Below, in pieces: positions 17,557 through 25,929 of a stretch of 64,000 bases of DNA. Position numbers and translations under genes: made by a program. Numbering within the stretch: the stretch's first letter is position 1; every line of letters begins with the position of its first letter. Source of the stretch: Bernardetia sp. ABR2-2B (GTDB lineage Bacteria; Bacteroidota; Bacteroidia; Cytophagales; Bernardetiaceae); NCBI RefSeq assembly GCF_037126435.1, contig NZ_CP147020.1:3762001-3826000 (forward strand), read 5' to 3'. Under the pieces are notes generated by a model. That model had not been told where the DNA came from. It searched no databases and saw nothing but the letters and a program-made list of their open reading frames with translations.

Positions 17557-20070
17557 ATGAAATCAGTTTCTACTTTCATTACTTTTTGTTTTCTCATACT
17601 TGTTTTTGTTCTCTCAATTACTCAAATTACGCCTGTTGCACCACAAAACACAGATGTAAATTTTTCGGCTGATAGAGCTTTTACGTATGTTCAGAAAGTA
17701 GCAAAAGCTCCCCACCCAACAGGTTCGGAAGCGCACGACAGTGTTCGTAATTACATTGTTTCTCAAGCTAGAGCAATGGGGTATCAAGTTGAAGTACAAT
17801 CGGCTAGGTTTACAAATTATGGAAAAGTACCTCAAATAGCTTTTTTAGAAAATATTTTAGTGCGAATAAAAGGCAAAAATTCTATTGACCAAATAGAAAA
17901 CCCTGTTTTGTTAGATTCTATTTCAGTAGATTCTACTATCAATTTGGTAGATGTCGCAACGCCAAAAAACACAGTTTTGATAGCCTCTCATTACGATTCA
18001 CGCAGCAATGCAGCAGGAGCAGCCGATGATGGAGCAGCCGTAGGAGCAGCCTTGGAAATAATGGATATGCTCAAAACACAAGTAACTAATCAACCTTTCG
18101 AAAATGATATAATCTTTCTCTTTTCGGATGGTGAAGAAATTGACCTTTTAGGCGCACAGGCATTTATGGAGCAACACCCTTGGGCAAAAGAAGTTGGTGT
18201 TGCCTTTAATTTTGAAGCACGAGGAGCAGGAGGAATGTCAGTTCTTTTTGAAACATCTGATAAAAATCAAAACCTTCTTCATCATACACAAACAGCCTTT
18301 AAAGAGGCTCAAAAAACAGGGAAACTAAGAGCTTTTGGAAGCTCTGTTGCTAATCTTGTCTATCAAAATATGCCTAACGGAACAGATGCAGCTGTTTTTG
18401 GCGCACATAATGTTCCTTTTCTAAATTTTGCTTTCATAGGAAAACACACCCATTATCACACGCCATTAGATACTCCTGAAAATTTAGATAAGCGTTCGCT
18501 GCAACAGCACGGTAATTATATGCTTTCCTTGATTCGCTATTTTGGAGACTTGAAAAATCTTAAATCTGAAATCAGTTCAGAAGAAAATGTTACTTTTTTG
18601 GGTGTTCCTGGAAATCTTATGATTGGGAAAGTATTTGATGGAAATATCTTAGCTTTTGACATCAATCAGAAACATTTGGAGTGGACAGTTTATGGAATGC
18701 TTATCTTTTTTGCTTTGCTGTTTTTATCTGGTCTGCGTTTTTGGTCTTGGAAATTGGCTTTGGGTAGCTTGTTTGGGTATTTGGTTATTGTTATTTTTAG
18801 TGGAGGACTTGCAACACTTCTGTGGGAAGGAATTTTACTAACACATTCTGCCTATTCTTGGATTCCTTATAACACTACTTATTTTGCTTCTGAATATCAG
18901 ATTGCCTTTGCTCTTATTTTTGTTGGTGTTTCTTTGCTTGTTTATTCTTTATTTTTTAGAAGTAAAAAACCTGCTTCTGTTCTTTTAGGAGTGCTTCCTT
19001 TTTGGATTGGGCTAAGTGCCTTGACTGTCTTTGGGCAAGATTGGATTGGGATGGATTTGCGTCCTGCTGCTTATCTTTTTGTTGTTCCTACTCTCTCAAT
19101 GCTTATAGCTTGGCTTTATTTATTGCTTCGTAATAACGCTGATTATCTCAACCCATTTGATACAGTATTTTTATTAGTTCTTTCTGCCCCTACGATTTAC
19201 ATATTCTTTCCTGTGTTGGCGATCGTTCCAGAAGCTCTTGAAGCCTTGAATATAGGAGGCTTTGTTTTGTATGGTTTTGCCATAATGGCTCTCTTGATTG
19301 CACTTTTGGGTGGGCTTTTAGTTCCTATTATGCAACTTCTTACGCAAGGGTGGCGTTGGTCGCTTTCTTTATTTCTGATGTTGTGTGGAATAGGAATTCT
19401 ATTTTGGGGAGCTTTAGAAGCTAGTTTTACATCAGAAAAACTAAAGCCAAACAGCATTTTTTATCTCTATAATCTTGATGAAAACAAACAAACTTGGCTT
19501 TCTTACGATGAAGAAAGTGATGATTTTACAAATCAGTTTTTGAGTGATTCAGCTACTTTTGATTCTATTCCAAAAGGGATTTATCCTAGAAGAACAAAAA
19601 ACCTAAGTGGAAATTGGAACTTTCTGCAAGAGAGCAAGATAATAGAATTAGATTCTTCTTTGAGTTTTGAAGCTCCTTTAGTTTCTTTGGTTTCTGATTC
19701 GATGATGAATGATACCACCTATCGCTATCAGTTTTCTATAAAATCGGCTCGTAAGGGAGAATGGATTCAAATTCATAGTGATGTTTTGGAAGCCATTTGG
19801 AGTGATACAACAAGAATACCTTTAGTCGATATTGATAAATATTACAGAACTGTTAGCATTTGGGCATTGCCAGATTCGGGTGCTGTGATAGATATAGAAA
19901 CTTCAAAGCCTAACCCAGAAATTTGGGTAAGTGAGTTGAATTATGGTTTGGAGGAAGTAGATAGCTTAATTACGACCAAAAGGCAAAGTAATATGATGGC
20001 AGCTCCCTATCCATATAGTGAAAGTGTTATTATTCAGAAAAAATATAGTTTTCTGAAAGAAGAGAATTAG
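17557..20070 (+). CDS. Membrane-anchored M28-family metallopeptidase
   Basis: The start is placed at the ATG at 17557 (MKSVSTFITFCFLILVFVLS, an N-terminal membrane helix); a GTG at 17527 adds ten codons. The peptidase domain (to about residue 340) has the full M28 zinc set: IASHYDSR (His), ADDGAAVG (bridging Asp), FLFSDGEEIDLLGA (catalytic Glu and ligand Glu), FNFEARGAGG and HTHYHTPLDTPENL (final His). The second half has about eight to nine membrane helices and a final extracytoplasmic domain. This layout resembles eukaryotic ER metallopeptidase 1 and bacterial membrane M28 enzymes. It probably removes N-terminal residues from peptides outside the inner membrane. Confidence 0.9.
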   Translation: MKSVSTFITFCFLILVFVLSITQITPVAPQNTDVNFSADRAFTYVQKVAKAPHPTGSEAHDSVRNYIVSQARAMGYQVEVQSARFTNYGKVPQIAFLENILVRIKGKNSIDQIENPVLLDSISVDSTINLVDVATPKNTVLIASHYDSRSNAAGAADDGAAVGAALEIMDMLKTQVTNQPFENDIIFLFSDGEEIDLLGAQAFMEQHPWAKEVGVAFNFEARGAGGMSVLFETSDKNQNLLHHTQTAFKEAQKTGKLRAFGSSVANLVYQNMPNGTDAAVFGAHNVPFLNFAFIGKHTHYHTPLDTPENLDKRSLQQHGNYMLSLIRYFGDLKNLKSEISSEENVTFLGVPGNLMIGKVFDGNILAFDINQKHLEWTVYGMLIFFALLFLSGLRFWSWKLALGSLFGYLVIVIFSGGLATLLWEGILLTHSAYSWIPYNTTYFASEYQIAFALIFVGVSLLVYSLFFRSKKPASVLLGVLPFWIGLSALTVFGQDWIGMDLRPAAYLFVVPTLSMLIAWLYLLLRNNADYLNPFDTVFLLVLSAPTIYIFFPVLAIVPEALEALNIGGFVLYGFAIMALLIALLGGLLVPIMQLLTQGWRWSLSLFLMLCGIGILFWGALEASFTSEKLKPNSIFYLYNLDENKQTWLSYDEESDDFTNQFLSDSATFDSIPKGIYPRRTKNLSGNWNFLQESKIIELDSSLSFEAPLVSLVSDSMMNDTTYRYQFSIKSARKGEWIQIHSDVLEAIWSDTTRIPLVDIDKYYRTVSIWALPDSGAVIDIETSKPNPEIWVSELNYGLEEVDSLITTKRQSNMMAAPYPYSESVIIQKKYSFLKEEN

Positions 20071-20149
20071 AAATAATTACGAAGATGCTTTAGATTTTTT
20101 TGAAAAAAGATAACATACTTATTTTGAAACAATAAGTCATTCTTATTCA

Positions 20150-20333
20150 AACGTGAACTCGGTATTATATCTGCTGATTGTCAAATAGTTAGCCTGTTCT
20201 TTTTAATCTTCGGTGCTGCCCTTTCGGGCTGACCTTGATTAAAAGTAGGTCAGTCTCGTTAGAGCAGACCGAAAGTAGCTTTCTTAGTAGATAGAGAGAT
20301 ATTTCAGACTGTTTCTAATACCGAGTTCACGTT
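20150..20333. repeat. MITE-like element with 18-bp terminal inverted repeats
   Basis: AACGTGAACTCGGTATTA at 20150-20167 is inverted exactly at 20316-20333, bounding 184 bp with no ORF. The inside is highly structured: TTTTAATC/GATTAAAA arms enclose a GCCC-TTTC-GGGC hairpin (about 20201-20244), and GGTC..GTCTC-GTTA-GAG.AGACC forms another (about 20249-20271). This could be a miniature inverted-repeat element or a structured RNA. A third terminal copy lies at 20495-20512. Confidence 0.65.
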
Positions 20334-20421
20334 ATTCAATATATCATATTCGTACTTTGTAAGTGTTTCTTAAGTATCTTGTATCAGTATAATTTATGAA
20401 TGTGTTTGACAAAATCCTGCC

Positions 20422-20455
20422 GTTGTTGGTGTTTTAGCGTAGCGACACCAACAAC
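20422..20455. repeat. Perfect 11-bp hairpin in the 20071-20514 gap
   Basis: GTTGTTGGTGT and ACACCAACAAC flank a 12-nt loop, TTTAGCGTAGCG. An A-run lies just to its right. It is between the convergent M28 and phosphatase genes and might stop transcription, although the U-tract side does not fit well for either. It looks like a REP-type repeat. Confidence 0.55.
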
Positions 20456-20494
20456 AAAAAAAGAACACACTAACTAATTGATAATCAATAAGTA

Positions 20495-20512
20495 TAATAC
20501 CGAGTTCACGTT
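20495..20512. repeat. Third copy of the MITE-like terminal repeat
   Basis: TAATACCGAGTTCACGTT is identical to the right terminal repeat at 20316-20333 and in the same orientation. It ends 2 bp before the stop codon of the leftward gene at 20515. Confidence 0.75.
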
Positions 20513-20514
20513 AA

Positions 20515-22710
20515 TTACTCTTTACCAACAGCAAAACCAACTACCAAAACATCGTCAATCTGAGGTTCATCACCTTTCCATTTCTCCATAACGTCTTCCA
20601 AAACAGAAGATTGATATTCTAAATTTTGAGATGTTTTTTCTTTACCATTAATATCTAACAATAACCTTTTGAAGTTTTTGGACATGAATTTTTTACTTGT
20701 TTGTCCATCTCCTCCAAACTGATCAACATAGCCGTCTGAGGATAAGTATATATTCATCTCTTCCTCCAAGACAAGAGAATGTGTTGTAAATTCTTGGTTT
20801 TTGCCTTTATTTTGCCACCCTCCAATCGCTCTTCTATCTCCTTTTATTTCTTCAAAATTTCCATTTTTTATAATCCATAAAGGACGATTTGCTCCAGCAA
20901 ACTCTAGTATATTTTCTTTTTTATTAATGACACAAAGAGCTATATCCATTCCATCTCTAGACGTATTTAGCGTAGAACTTGAATCATAATCTTGTTTTAA
21001 GATAGTACGAACTCCTCTGTGTAGTTCTTCTAAAATTTGAGAAGGATGGAATACCTTTTTCTCATTTATGATTTGATTTAATAAATTATTTCCAATAATA
21101 GACATGAACGCCCCTGGAACTCCGTGCCCTGTGCAATCTACGGCAGCAATAACTATTTTTTGTTCTTCTTTATGTTCAGAGACCCAATAAAAATCTCCAG
21201 AAACAATATCTTTTGGTTTGAAAAATACAAAGTGATTTCCCAAAATAGTATCTCGTTCTTTTTTAGGAGGTAAAATTGCTTCTTGAATACGCTTTGCATA
21301 CTTCAAGCTATCTGTTATTTTCTGATTCTGACTTTGTAATTCTACTGTTTTTTGTTCTAAGTCAGCTGTCCTTTCTGCTACTAACTCTTCTAATTTTTGA
21401 TTTTGAGATTCTATCAAATAACGCTGTTTGATTTCATTTTCAATCTTCTGATTCTTTTCACTAATCATTTTTTCAGCAAGTTGAGTTTGAAGCGTATTTA
21501 TACGGTCTGCAAGTCCTAGAGATAACAAAATCACTTCTAAAGCCGAACCAATCTGTATAGCATATGTAGTAATAAAATTAGTAGATAAGAGTCCGAAACC
21601 TTTAAAAATACTACACAAAATACCCATCCAAAACAACGACCACGCTATTAAGAAATAAATAGCCGATTTATAACCTTTTCTATAACTCATCACACCCATA
21701 TAGAAAAGTAAAGTTGTGGCAACAATTCCAGTAATAGAACTAACTTTTATCATTACTTTATAGGGAAGGAAAAAAGTTAGGAAAAGCTCAATGATAATCA
21801 AGGCAACAAAAACCAATACTAATTTATCGATTTTGGGTAATAACTCTGTTAAATGCAAAAATTGCCTTGCAAAAAGAAGCGAAATAAAGGAAAAAAAAGT
21901 AATGGAAAAAGGAATTGCAATATCATTAAAAGGATAGAAGTTGTACCACAAATATTGAAACCCTAACCCATTAAAGGCAAGTTGGAAAAGAGCAATTGAA
22001 GCAATTGTAAGTACATAATAAAGATAAGCCCTATCTCTTAAAGAAAAGAAAATAAATAAATTATAGAAAATCATTACGACAATAATTCCATAATAAATTC
22101 CAAATCCGAATCTATCATTGGCTGTCTGCTCACTAAATGCTTGAGATTTCCAAAGAACTAAAGGAAAAGTCATTGTTCCTTGTGTTCTGATACGCATATA
22201 ATACGTTTTATTTTTTCTAGCATCAATATTTAATACAAAAATCAAGTCTGCATCTTTTATCTCTCGCTTATTATAAGGCATTTTATCTCCTATCAACTGT
22301 ACTTGTATAACGTTTTGTGAGCTATCTACTTCATAGAGCCAAACCGAATCTAGGGCAGGATACTGAATTTCTAACCAACGTTGCTGATTGATATTAGAAG
22401 TGTTTTCAATGCTAAATCTACACCAATAAGTAGAAGAAGTATAACCAAAATTAGGTTTTTCTTCAGTAGAGTTTTTAAAGTCTAAATTTTTGATGGCTTG
22501 TTGAATAGACAAAAAACCTGTTTTGTCTTCTGCAATTTGTGAGGAACTAGAAACAATTATTTTTTCTTGTTGTGTTGAGAGCCAAATTTTTTTGAGAGAA
22601 GTAGAGTTATCTTTTTGAGCTTTTACTAAAAAAATGGGAATAAAGATAAGAAAAACTACTATAAATAGTCTTAAATAGGTTTTATAATGATTGTATTCTC
22701 TATTTATCAT
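20515..22710 (-). CDS. 7TMR-DISM sensor with SpoIIE-type phosphatase output
   Basis: A 731-residue membrane protein. It has a signal peptide (to about 32), a periplasmic 7TMR-DISMED2 domain (about 35-180: NFGYTSSTYWCRFSIENTSN, LEIQYPALDSVWLYEV), then seven membrane helices (about 195-400), a coiled coil (405-470) and a SpoIIE/PP2C phosphatase (490-731). The phosphatase has SGDFYWVSEHKEEQKIVIAAVDCTGHGVPG, DGMDIALCVI, IYLSSDGYVDQF and QIDDVLVVGF. The catalytic Asp positions are present. It shares its output module with the protein at 12638-16576 but has a different sensor, probably ligand or carbohydrate binding. It converges on the M28 gene. Confidence 0.92.
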   Translation of the reverse strand: MINREYNHYKTYLRLFIVVFLIFIPIFLVKAQKDNSTSLKKIWLSTQQEKIIVSSSSQIAEDKTGFLSIQQAIKNLDFKNSTEEKPNFGYTSSTYWCRFSIENTSNINQQRWLEIQYPALDSVWLYEVDSSQNVIQVQLIGDKMPYNKREIKDADLIFVLNIDARKNKTYYMRIRTQGTMTFPLVLWKSQAFSEQTANDRFGFGIYYGIIVVMIFYNLFIFFSLRDRAYLYYVLTIASIALFQLAFNGLGFQYLWYNFYPFNDIAIPFSITFFSFISLLFARQFLHLTELLPKIDKLVLVFVALIIIELFLTFFLPYKVMIKVSSITGIVATTLLFYMGVMSYRKGYKSAIYFLIAWSLFWMGILCSIFKGFGLLSTNFITTYAIQIGSALEVILLSLGLADRINTLQTQLAEKMISEKNQKIENEIKQRYLIESQNQKLEELVAERTADLEQKTVELQSQNQKITDSLKYAKRIQEAILPPKKERDTILGNHFVFFKPKDIVSGDFYWVSEHKEEQKIVIAAVDCTGHGVPGAFMSIIGNNLLNQIINEKKVFHPSQILEELHRGVRTILKQDYDSSSTLNTSRDGMDIALCVINKKENILEFAGANRPLWIIKNGNFEEIKGDRRAIGGWQNKGKNQEFTTHSLVLEEEMNIYLSSDGYVDQFGGDGQTSKKFMSKNFKRLLLDINGKEKTSQNLEYQSSVLEDVMEKWKGDEPQIDDVLVVGFAVGKE

Positions 22711-22776
22711 ATCAATTTTTATTGCTTTCTAACAAACAAGATTCTTTTAGGCTTCAAATAACAAACGTTTTGACTA

Positions 22777-22808
22777 GCTTTCTATTTTGTTTGGACAAAC
22801 TAGAAAGC
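22777..22808. repeat. Nested inverted repeat in a divergent intergenic region
   Basis: GCTTTCTA and TAGAAAGC enclose TTTT plus an inner GTTTG-GA-CAAAC hairpin. It lies between the leftward phosphatase gene and rightward porP/sprF, about 70 and 160 bp from their starts, so it could be an operator or a REP-type palindrome. Nothing else is recognised in the 260-bp gap. Confidence 0.45.
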
Positions 22809-22970
22809 AAAAACAGTTATTATTCAAACTTAATTAACACTAATTTAGGCTTTATTTTTGTATTTTCAACTAAAAAAACTCTTGTAAGTTTAATTAATAT
22901 TAGCTTTTAGCCCAACTTTTACTTTAAAGAAGAGGTTGCTCTTTATTCTCACTTTGCACATCATAAAATT

Positions 22971-23963
22971 ATGATAATTCGCTCACTTTTTTTATTCTCT
23001 TTTGCTCTTCTAAATTTTTTTTCTCTTAGGGCGCAAAACTCACTCTACTCTGGAAATTACCTTTGGAATTGGGCAACTGTTAATGCAGCTGCGCTTGGTG
23101 CTGATAATGCTTTAGATATAAAAATGAATTATCGAAGACAATGGTCTGGAATAGAGGGCGCACCAACTAGTTTTTCATTTTTGGCACAAAGTCCACTTTC
23201 TCAAAACAAAATGGAGGTTTTGTCAGCAGCTTATCATGCGACAGGAGTAGAAGCCTATTATAATGGGGCAGGATTATGGTCTGAAACAGGTATTTATGCT
23301 CGTTATGCTTATCACCTTACACTTTCGCAACGTGATGAATGGGATGCAAAAACAAGGTTGCGAATGTCTTTTGGAGCTAGTTTCGGACTCAGAACAATTG
23401 GTTTTGATGCTTCAAAGGCTACTTTATTCAATCCAAATGATAATGCCATTCAGAACAATCAACAAAGCACCATTCCAGATGCAAATATCGGTATTTGGTT
23501 ACGTAACGATCGTTTTTTTGGTGGCTTTGGTGTCTATCAATTATTTGAAAATAACATAAACATAGGAAGCTCTGATACAGAAGCTAATAATTTGGAACGC
23601 TATTATAATGTTTCAACAGGTGCAAATATAAATCTAAGTGAAAGTTTAATATTATCGCCTTCATTAGTAATGAACATAAACAAGATAACAGATATAAATT
23701 GGAATTTGAACACCAAACTTTCTTATACTAATTTGATTTGGACAGCCGTAAATTACCGTCATAAAAGAGCTATTCAGACTTTTTTGGGAACTCGTATTAC
23801 TTCTTGGTTAGATATTGCGTATTCGTATGAGTTTTCTAGTTTCATAAAAAGCAATGAGAATAATTTTAATTCATTAGGAACAACAAATGAAGTTTTGTTA
23901 GGGATTCGAATTTTTAATAAAAAGACGGACTCTGACACAAAAAGAAATTCTATTTTTAGATAG
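22971..23963 (+). CDS. PorP/SprF-family type IX secretion/gliding membrane protein
   Basis: A 330-residue outer-membrane beta-barrel protein with a signal peptide (LFLFSFALLNFFSLRAQ). It shows the PorP/SprF hallmarks: Y..N....NPA-like spacing in NYLWNWATVNAAALG, then LDIKMNYRRQWSGIEGAPTSFSFLAQSPL. Repeated amphipathic strands follow, for example FFGGFGVYQLFENNI and LIWTAVNYRHKRAIQTFLGTRI. Family members attach or export T9SS cargo such as SprB, usually encoded next to a large adhesin. Here the neighbours to the right are T9SS-tailed beta-helix proteins on the opposite strand. Which cargo it serves is an inference. Confidence 0.85.
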   Translation: MIIRSLFLFSFALLNFFSLRAQNSLYSGNYLWNWATVNAAALGADNALDIKMNYRRQWSGIEGAPTSFSFLAQSPLSQNKMEVLSAAYHATGVEAYYNGAGLWSETGIYARYAYHLTLSQRDEWDAKTRLRMSFGASFGLRTIGFDASKATLFNPNDNAIQNNQQSTIPDANIGIWLRNDRFFGGFGVYQLFENNINIGSSDTEANNLERYYNVSTGANINLSESLILSPSLVMNINKITDINWNLNTKLSYTNLIWTAVNYRHKRAIQTFLGTRITSWLDIAYSYEFSSFIKSNENNFNSLGTTNEVLLGIRIFNKKTDSDTKRNSIFR

Positions 23964-23967
23964 AAAA

Positions 23968-23994
23968 AACCCTTTCCGAAAGTCAGAAAGGGTT
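23968..23994. terminator. Bidirectional terminator hairpin
   Basis: AACCCTTTC and GAAAGGGTT form a 9-bp stem with a 9-nt loop, directly after the stop of the rightward PorP/SprF gene and 28 bp from the stop of the convergent beta-helix gene. Confidence 0.8.
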
Positions 23995-24021
23995 GAATAA
24001 CTCTTGAAATTTATCAACTTA

Positions 24022-25602
24022 TTACTCTTTAATTATACGTTTGGTTTGTATTCCTTTATCGGTTGTTATTTTTAAGAGATACATTCCTTTAGCTACATTT
24101 TTCAACTGTATCGAATTAGAGTTTTTAGTAGAGCTAATAGTTTGTCCTTGTACATTCAAAACTTCAATAGAAAGAATTTTGTCAGAAGATTTGATTTTGA
24201 CCACATCTTTTACTGGATTTGGATAAACTAGCAAGTCATTAGTTATATCTTTCATGTTATTGGTTGTTATTTTTCTTGACGTATAACCACCTCCAGTTGG
24301 AGAATTATTTATGCAAGATGTTCCACTTGGACAAAACTCATACGCTCCAATATCTACTGTTCCTTCTAATACTCTATCATTTCCTCCATATCCTTTGCCA
24401 GTTGCATAAGCATTATTTCCTGCATTACGAGCTGGTGAAGTAGCAGAAAGTTTTAAATAATCTGGAGATGTTGGATTGGTACTAATGAATTGAGGATTTT
24501 GGTTGTATATATTATTAGAACAGTTTGCAATACTTGAAGTATGTGTAAGTAAGAAATTACAATCATTTTTATCTATTAGACAGTTATCCAGACTAGTGCT
24601 TCCTACATTTATACTAAAGACTTGTCCTCCACCCCAAAAAATACAGTTATAAAAATAAGATGAACTCATGTTCATTTGGTTATTCACATAAGATTTTGTG
24701 TTGTAAAAAGTAGAGTTGTAAACATTTACATCTACAACACTTCTGTTGATTATTCCTGATGAAAAAGCAGGATCTGAAGAGCCATCAAATATAGAGTTTT
24801 CAATGTTAAGCCGAACATTATTATTTACTAAAAGGAAATTTAAATCTAAACCAACACTATTCAAAAATCTTGAGTTTTGAACTTTTATATTAATACTACT
24901 GCTAGTTACTGCAAATGTATTTTCCATTTTTATAGCTGTAAAACCTTCAAATTCAGAATTGCTAATTTGGGTAAGTACAGTTGAGTTTCCTGTAAACCTT
25001 ACGTATATTCCGAAGCTAGTAGCAAAATACGAATTAGTTATTTCAGGAGAGAAACTACCTTGATAATTGCTTAATCTCATAAAATGACTTGTAAACCCAT
25101 TATCTTTGAAAAAACTACAATTATTGATTTTCATTTCGAAAATTGAAACGTTACTTCCTAAGCCAATCGCTACATTACTGATATTAATTACTTTCAAACC
25201 ATCTAATAGGGTTTGCTTATCTAAGTTTTGATTAGACGAAAACGCAGGGTTTCCTTCAATTACTGTATCTAAGTTTCCGAAGAAACGTGTTGCATTAATA
25301 AGCCATTCAGCTACAAGTATATTAGTGTTAGGAATATAACGTACATTGTATCCTCCGTATATCTTTACACCATTTATTAAAGTAAATCCTCCAGTAGGAG
25401 CTATATAATTACCTTGGTCTACACGAATTATATCACCATAACGAGCATTTCTGAGAGCTGTACCAAGATTGTGATAAGCATTTTTCCAAGTTTGTCCATC
25501 ATTTGAGCCTTGCGAGTCGTTATCCACATAAATAATAGCTGCTTGTGAATAAGAGAAAAACAAGAAAAATAAAATTGATAAGTAAATTCTTTTTTGGTTC
25601 AT
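24022..25602 (-). CDS. T9SS-secreted right-handed beta-helix protein, paralog 1
   Basis: The 526-residue protein has a signal peptide (ILFFLFFSYSQAA), then the start typical of right-handed beta-helix surface proteins: IIYVDNDSQGSNDGQTWKNA, GDIIRVDQGNY and GVKIYGGYN. Many short N/S-rich strand repeats follow. ARNAGNNAYATGKGYGG plus VDIGAYEF is a choice-of-anchor Q-type end, and the last 75 residues are a Por secretion sorting tail (LLVYPNPVKDVVKIKS to KGMYLLKITTDKGIQTKRII). It should cross the outer membrane by type IX secretion and be surface-attached or released. The ends are nearly identical to the neighbour at 25930-27594, while the helix repeats have diverged. Confidence 0.88.
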   Translation of the reverse strand: MNQKRIYLSILFFLFFSYSQAAIIYVDNDSQGSNDGQTWKNAYHNLGTALRNARYGDIIRVDQGNYIAPTGGFTLINGVKIYGGYNVRYIPNTNILVAEWLINATRFFGNLDTVIEGNPAFSSNQNLDKQTLLDGLKVINISNVAIGLGSNVSIFEMKINNCSFFKDNGFTSHFMRLSNYQGSFSPEITNSYFATSFGIYVRFTGNSTVLTQISNSEFEGFTAIKMENTFAVTSSSINIKVQNSRFLNSVGLDLNFLLVNNNVRLNIENSIFDGSSDPAFSSGIINRSVVDVNVYNSTFYNTKSYVNNQMNMSSSYFYNCIFWGGGQVFSINVGSTSLDNCLIDKNDCNFLLTHTSSIANCSNNIYNQNPQFISTNPTSPDYLKLSATSPARNAGNNAYATGKGYGGNDRVLEGTVDIGAYEFCPSGTSCINNSPTGGGYTSRKITTNNMKDITNDLLVYPNPVKDVVKIKSSDKILSIEVLNVQGQTISSTKNSNSIQLKNVAKGMYLLKITTDKGIQTKRIIKE

Positions 25603-25647
25603 GATTTTAAATAAATTTGAATTGAAATTGAATTAATTTTTATATAT

Positions 25648-25670
25648 CTACTACGTGTGCGAGTTATCTT
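25648..25670 (-). repeat. CTA-rich 3'-UTR element, copy 2 (two CTA units)
   Basis: CTACTACGTGTGCGAGTTAT is followed by CTT. It is the shortest of the three copies. It lies 15 bp past the stop of the remnant at 25685-25885 and about 45 bp upstream of the beta-helix gene start. Confidence 0.8.
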
Positions 25671-25684
25671 TGATAGAATGGAGG

Positions 25685-25885
25685 TTATTGAGTAGTTACA
25701 GTTCCTCCACATTTTTGATCGACACCTACAATCAAGCGACTTTTTGAACTTCTACATCCAGAGCCATTATCTACACCATAATAGATGTCTTTATCACAAG
25801 AAAATGTTGCTGAACCATAACCACTAATGGGTTCTGTTCCTCCTGAGTGAGAAATACAAACACTTCTACCACTTGTGTTTTTTAA
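25685..25885 (-). pseudogene. Remnant of a secreted protein: C-terminal Asn-x-Thr/Ser-Gly domain without a start
   Basis: A 66-codon leftward frame has a stop immediately upstream and no start codon. Its product begins LKNTSGRSVCISHSGG, continues SATFSCDKDIYYGVDNGSGC and ends LIVGVDQKCGGTVTTQ. It aligns with the C-terminal domain of the protein at 27723-28757 (IKNSTGRDIYIYRS...FPCGVELYYDF...DKCADKMGG) and with the whole mature part of the one at 29105-29428 (IKNDTGSKLSIYTGSG...SCNTGKKVYTA...MCGKTV). The same gene order (domain gene, then beta-helix gene) occurs in both tandem units. I therefore take this as the left-over 3' end of a duplicated copy of the 27723 gene. Confidence 0.65.
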
Positions 25886-25887
25886 TT

Positions 25888-25917
25888 ATCTCCCTATTTT
25901 TTGAAAAGTAGGGAGAT
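25888..25917 (-). terminator. Stem-loop after the second beta-helix gene
   Basis: ATCTCCCTA and TAGGGAGAT form a 9-bp stem with a 12-nt loop, 12 bp past the stop of the leftward gene at 25930. The T-tract is weak on the leftward strand. Confidence 0.6.
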
Positions 25918-25929
25918 ATTAATGAAAAA

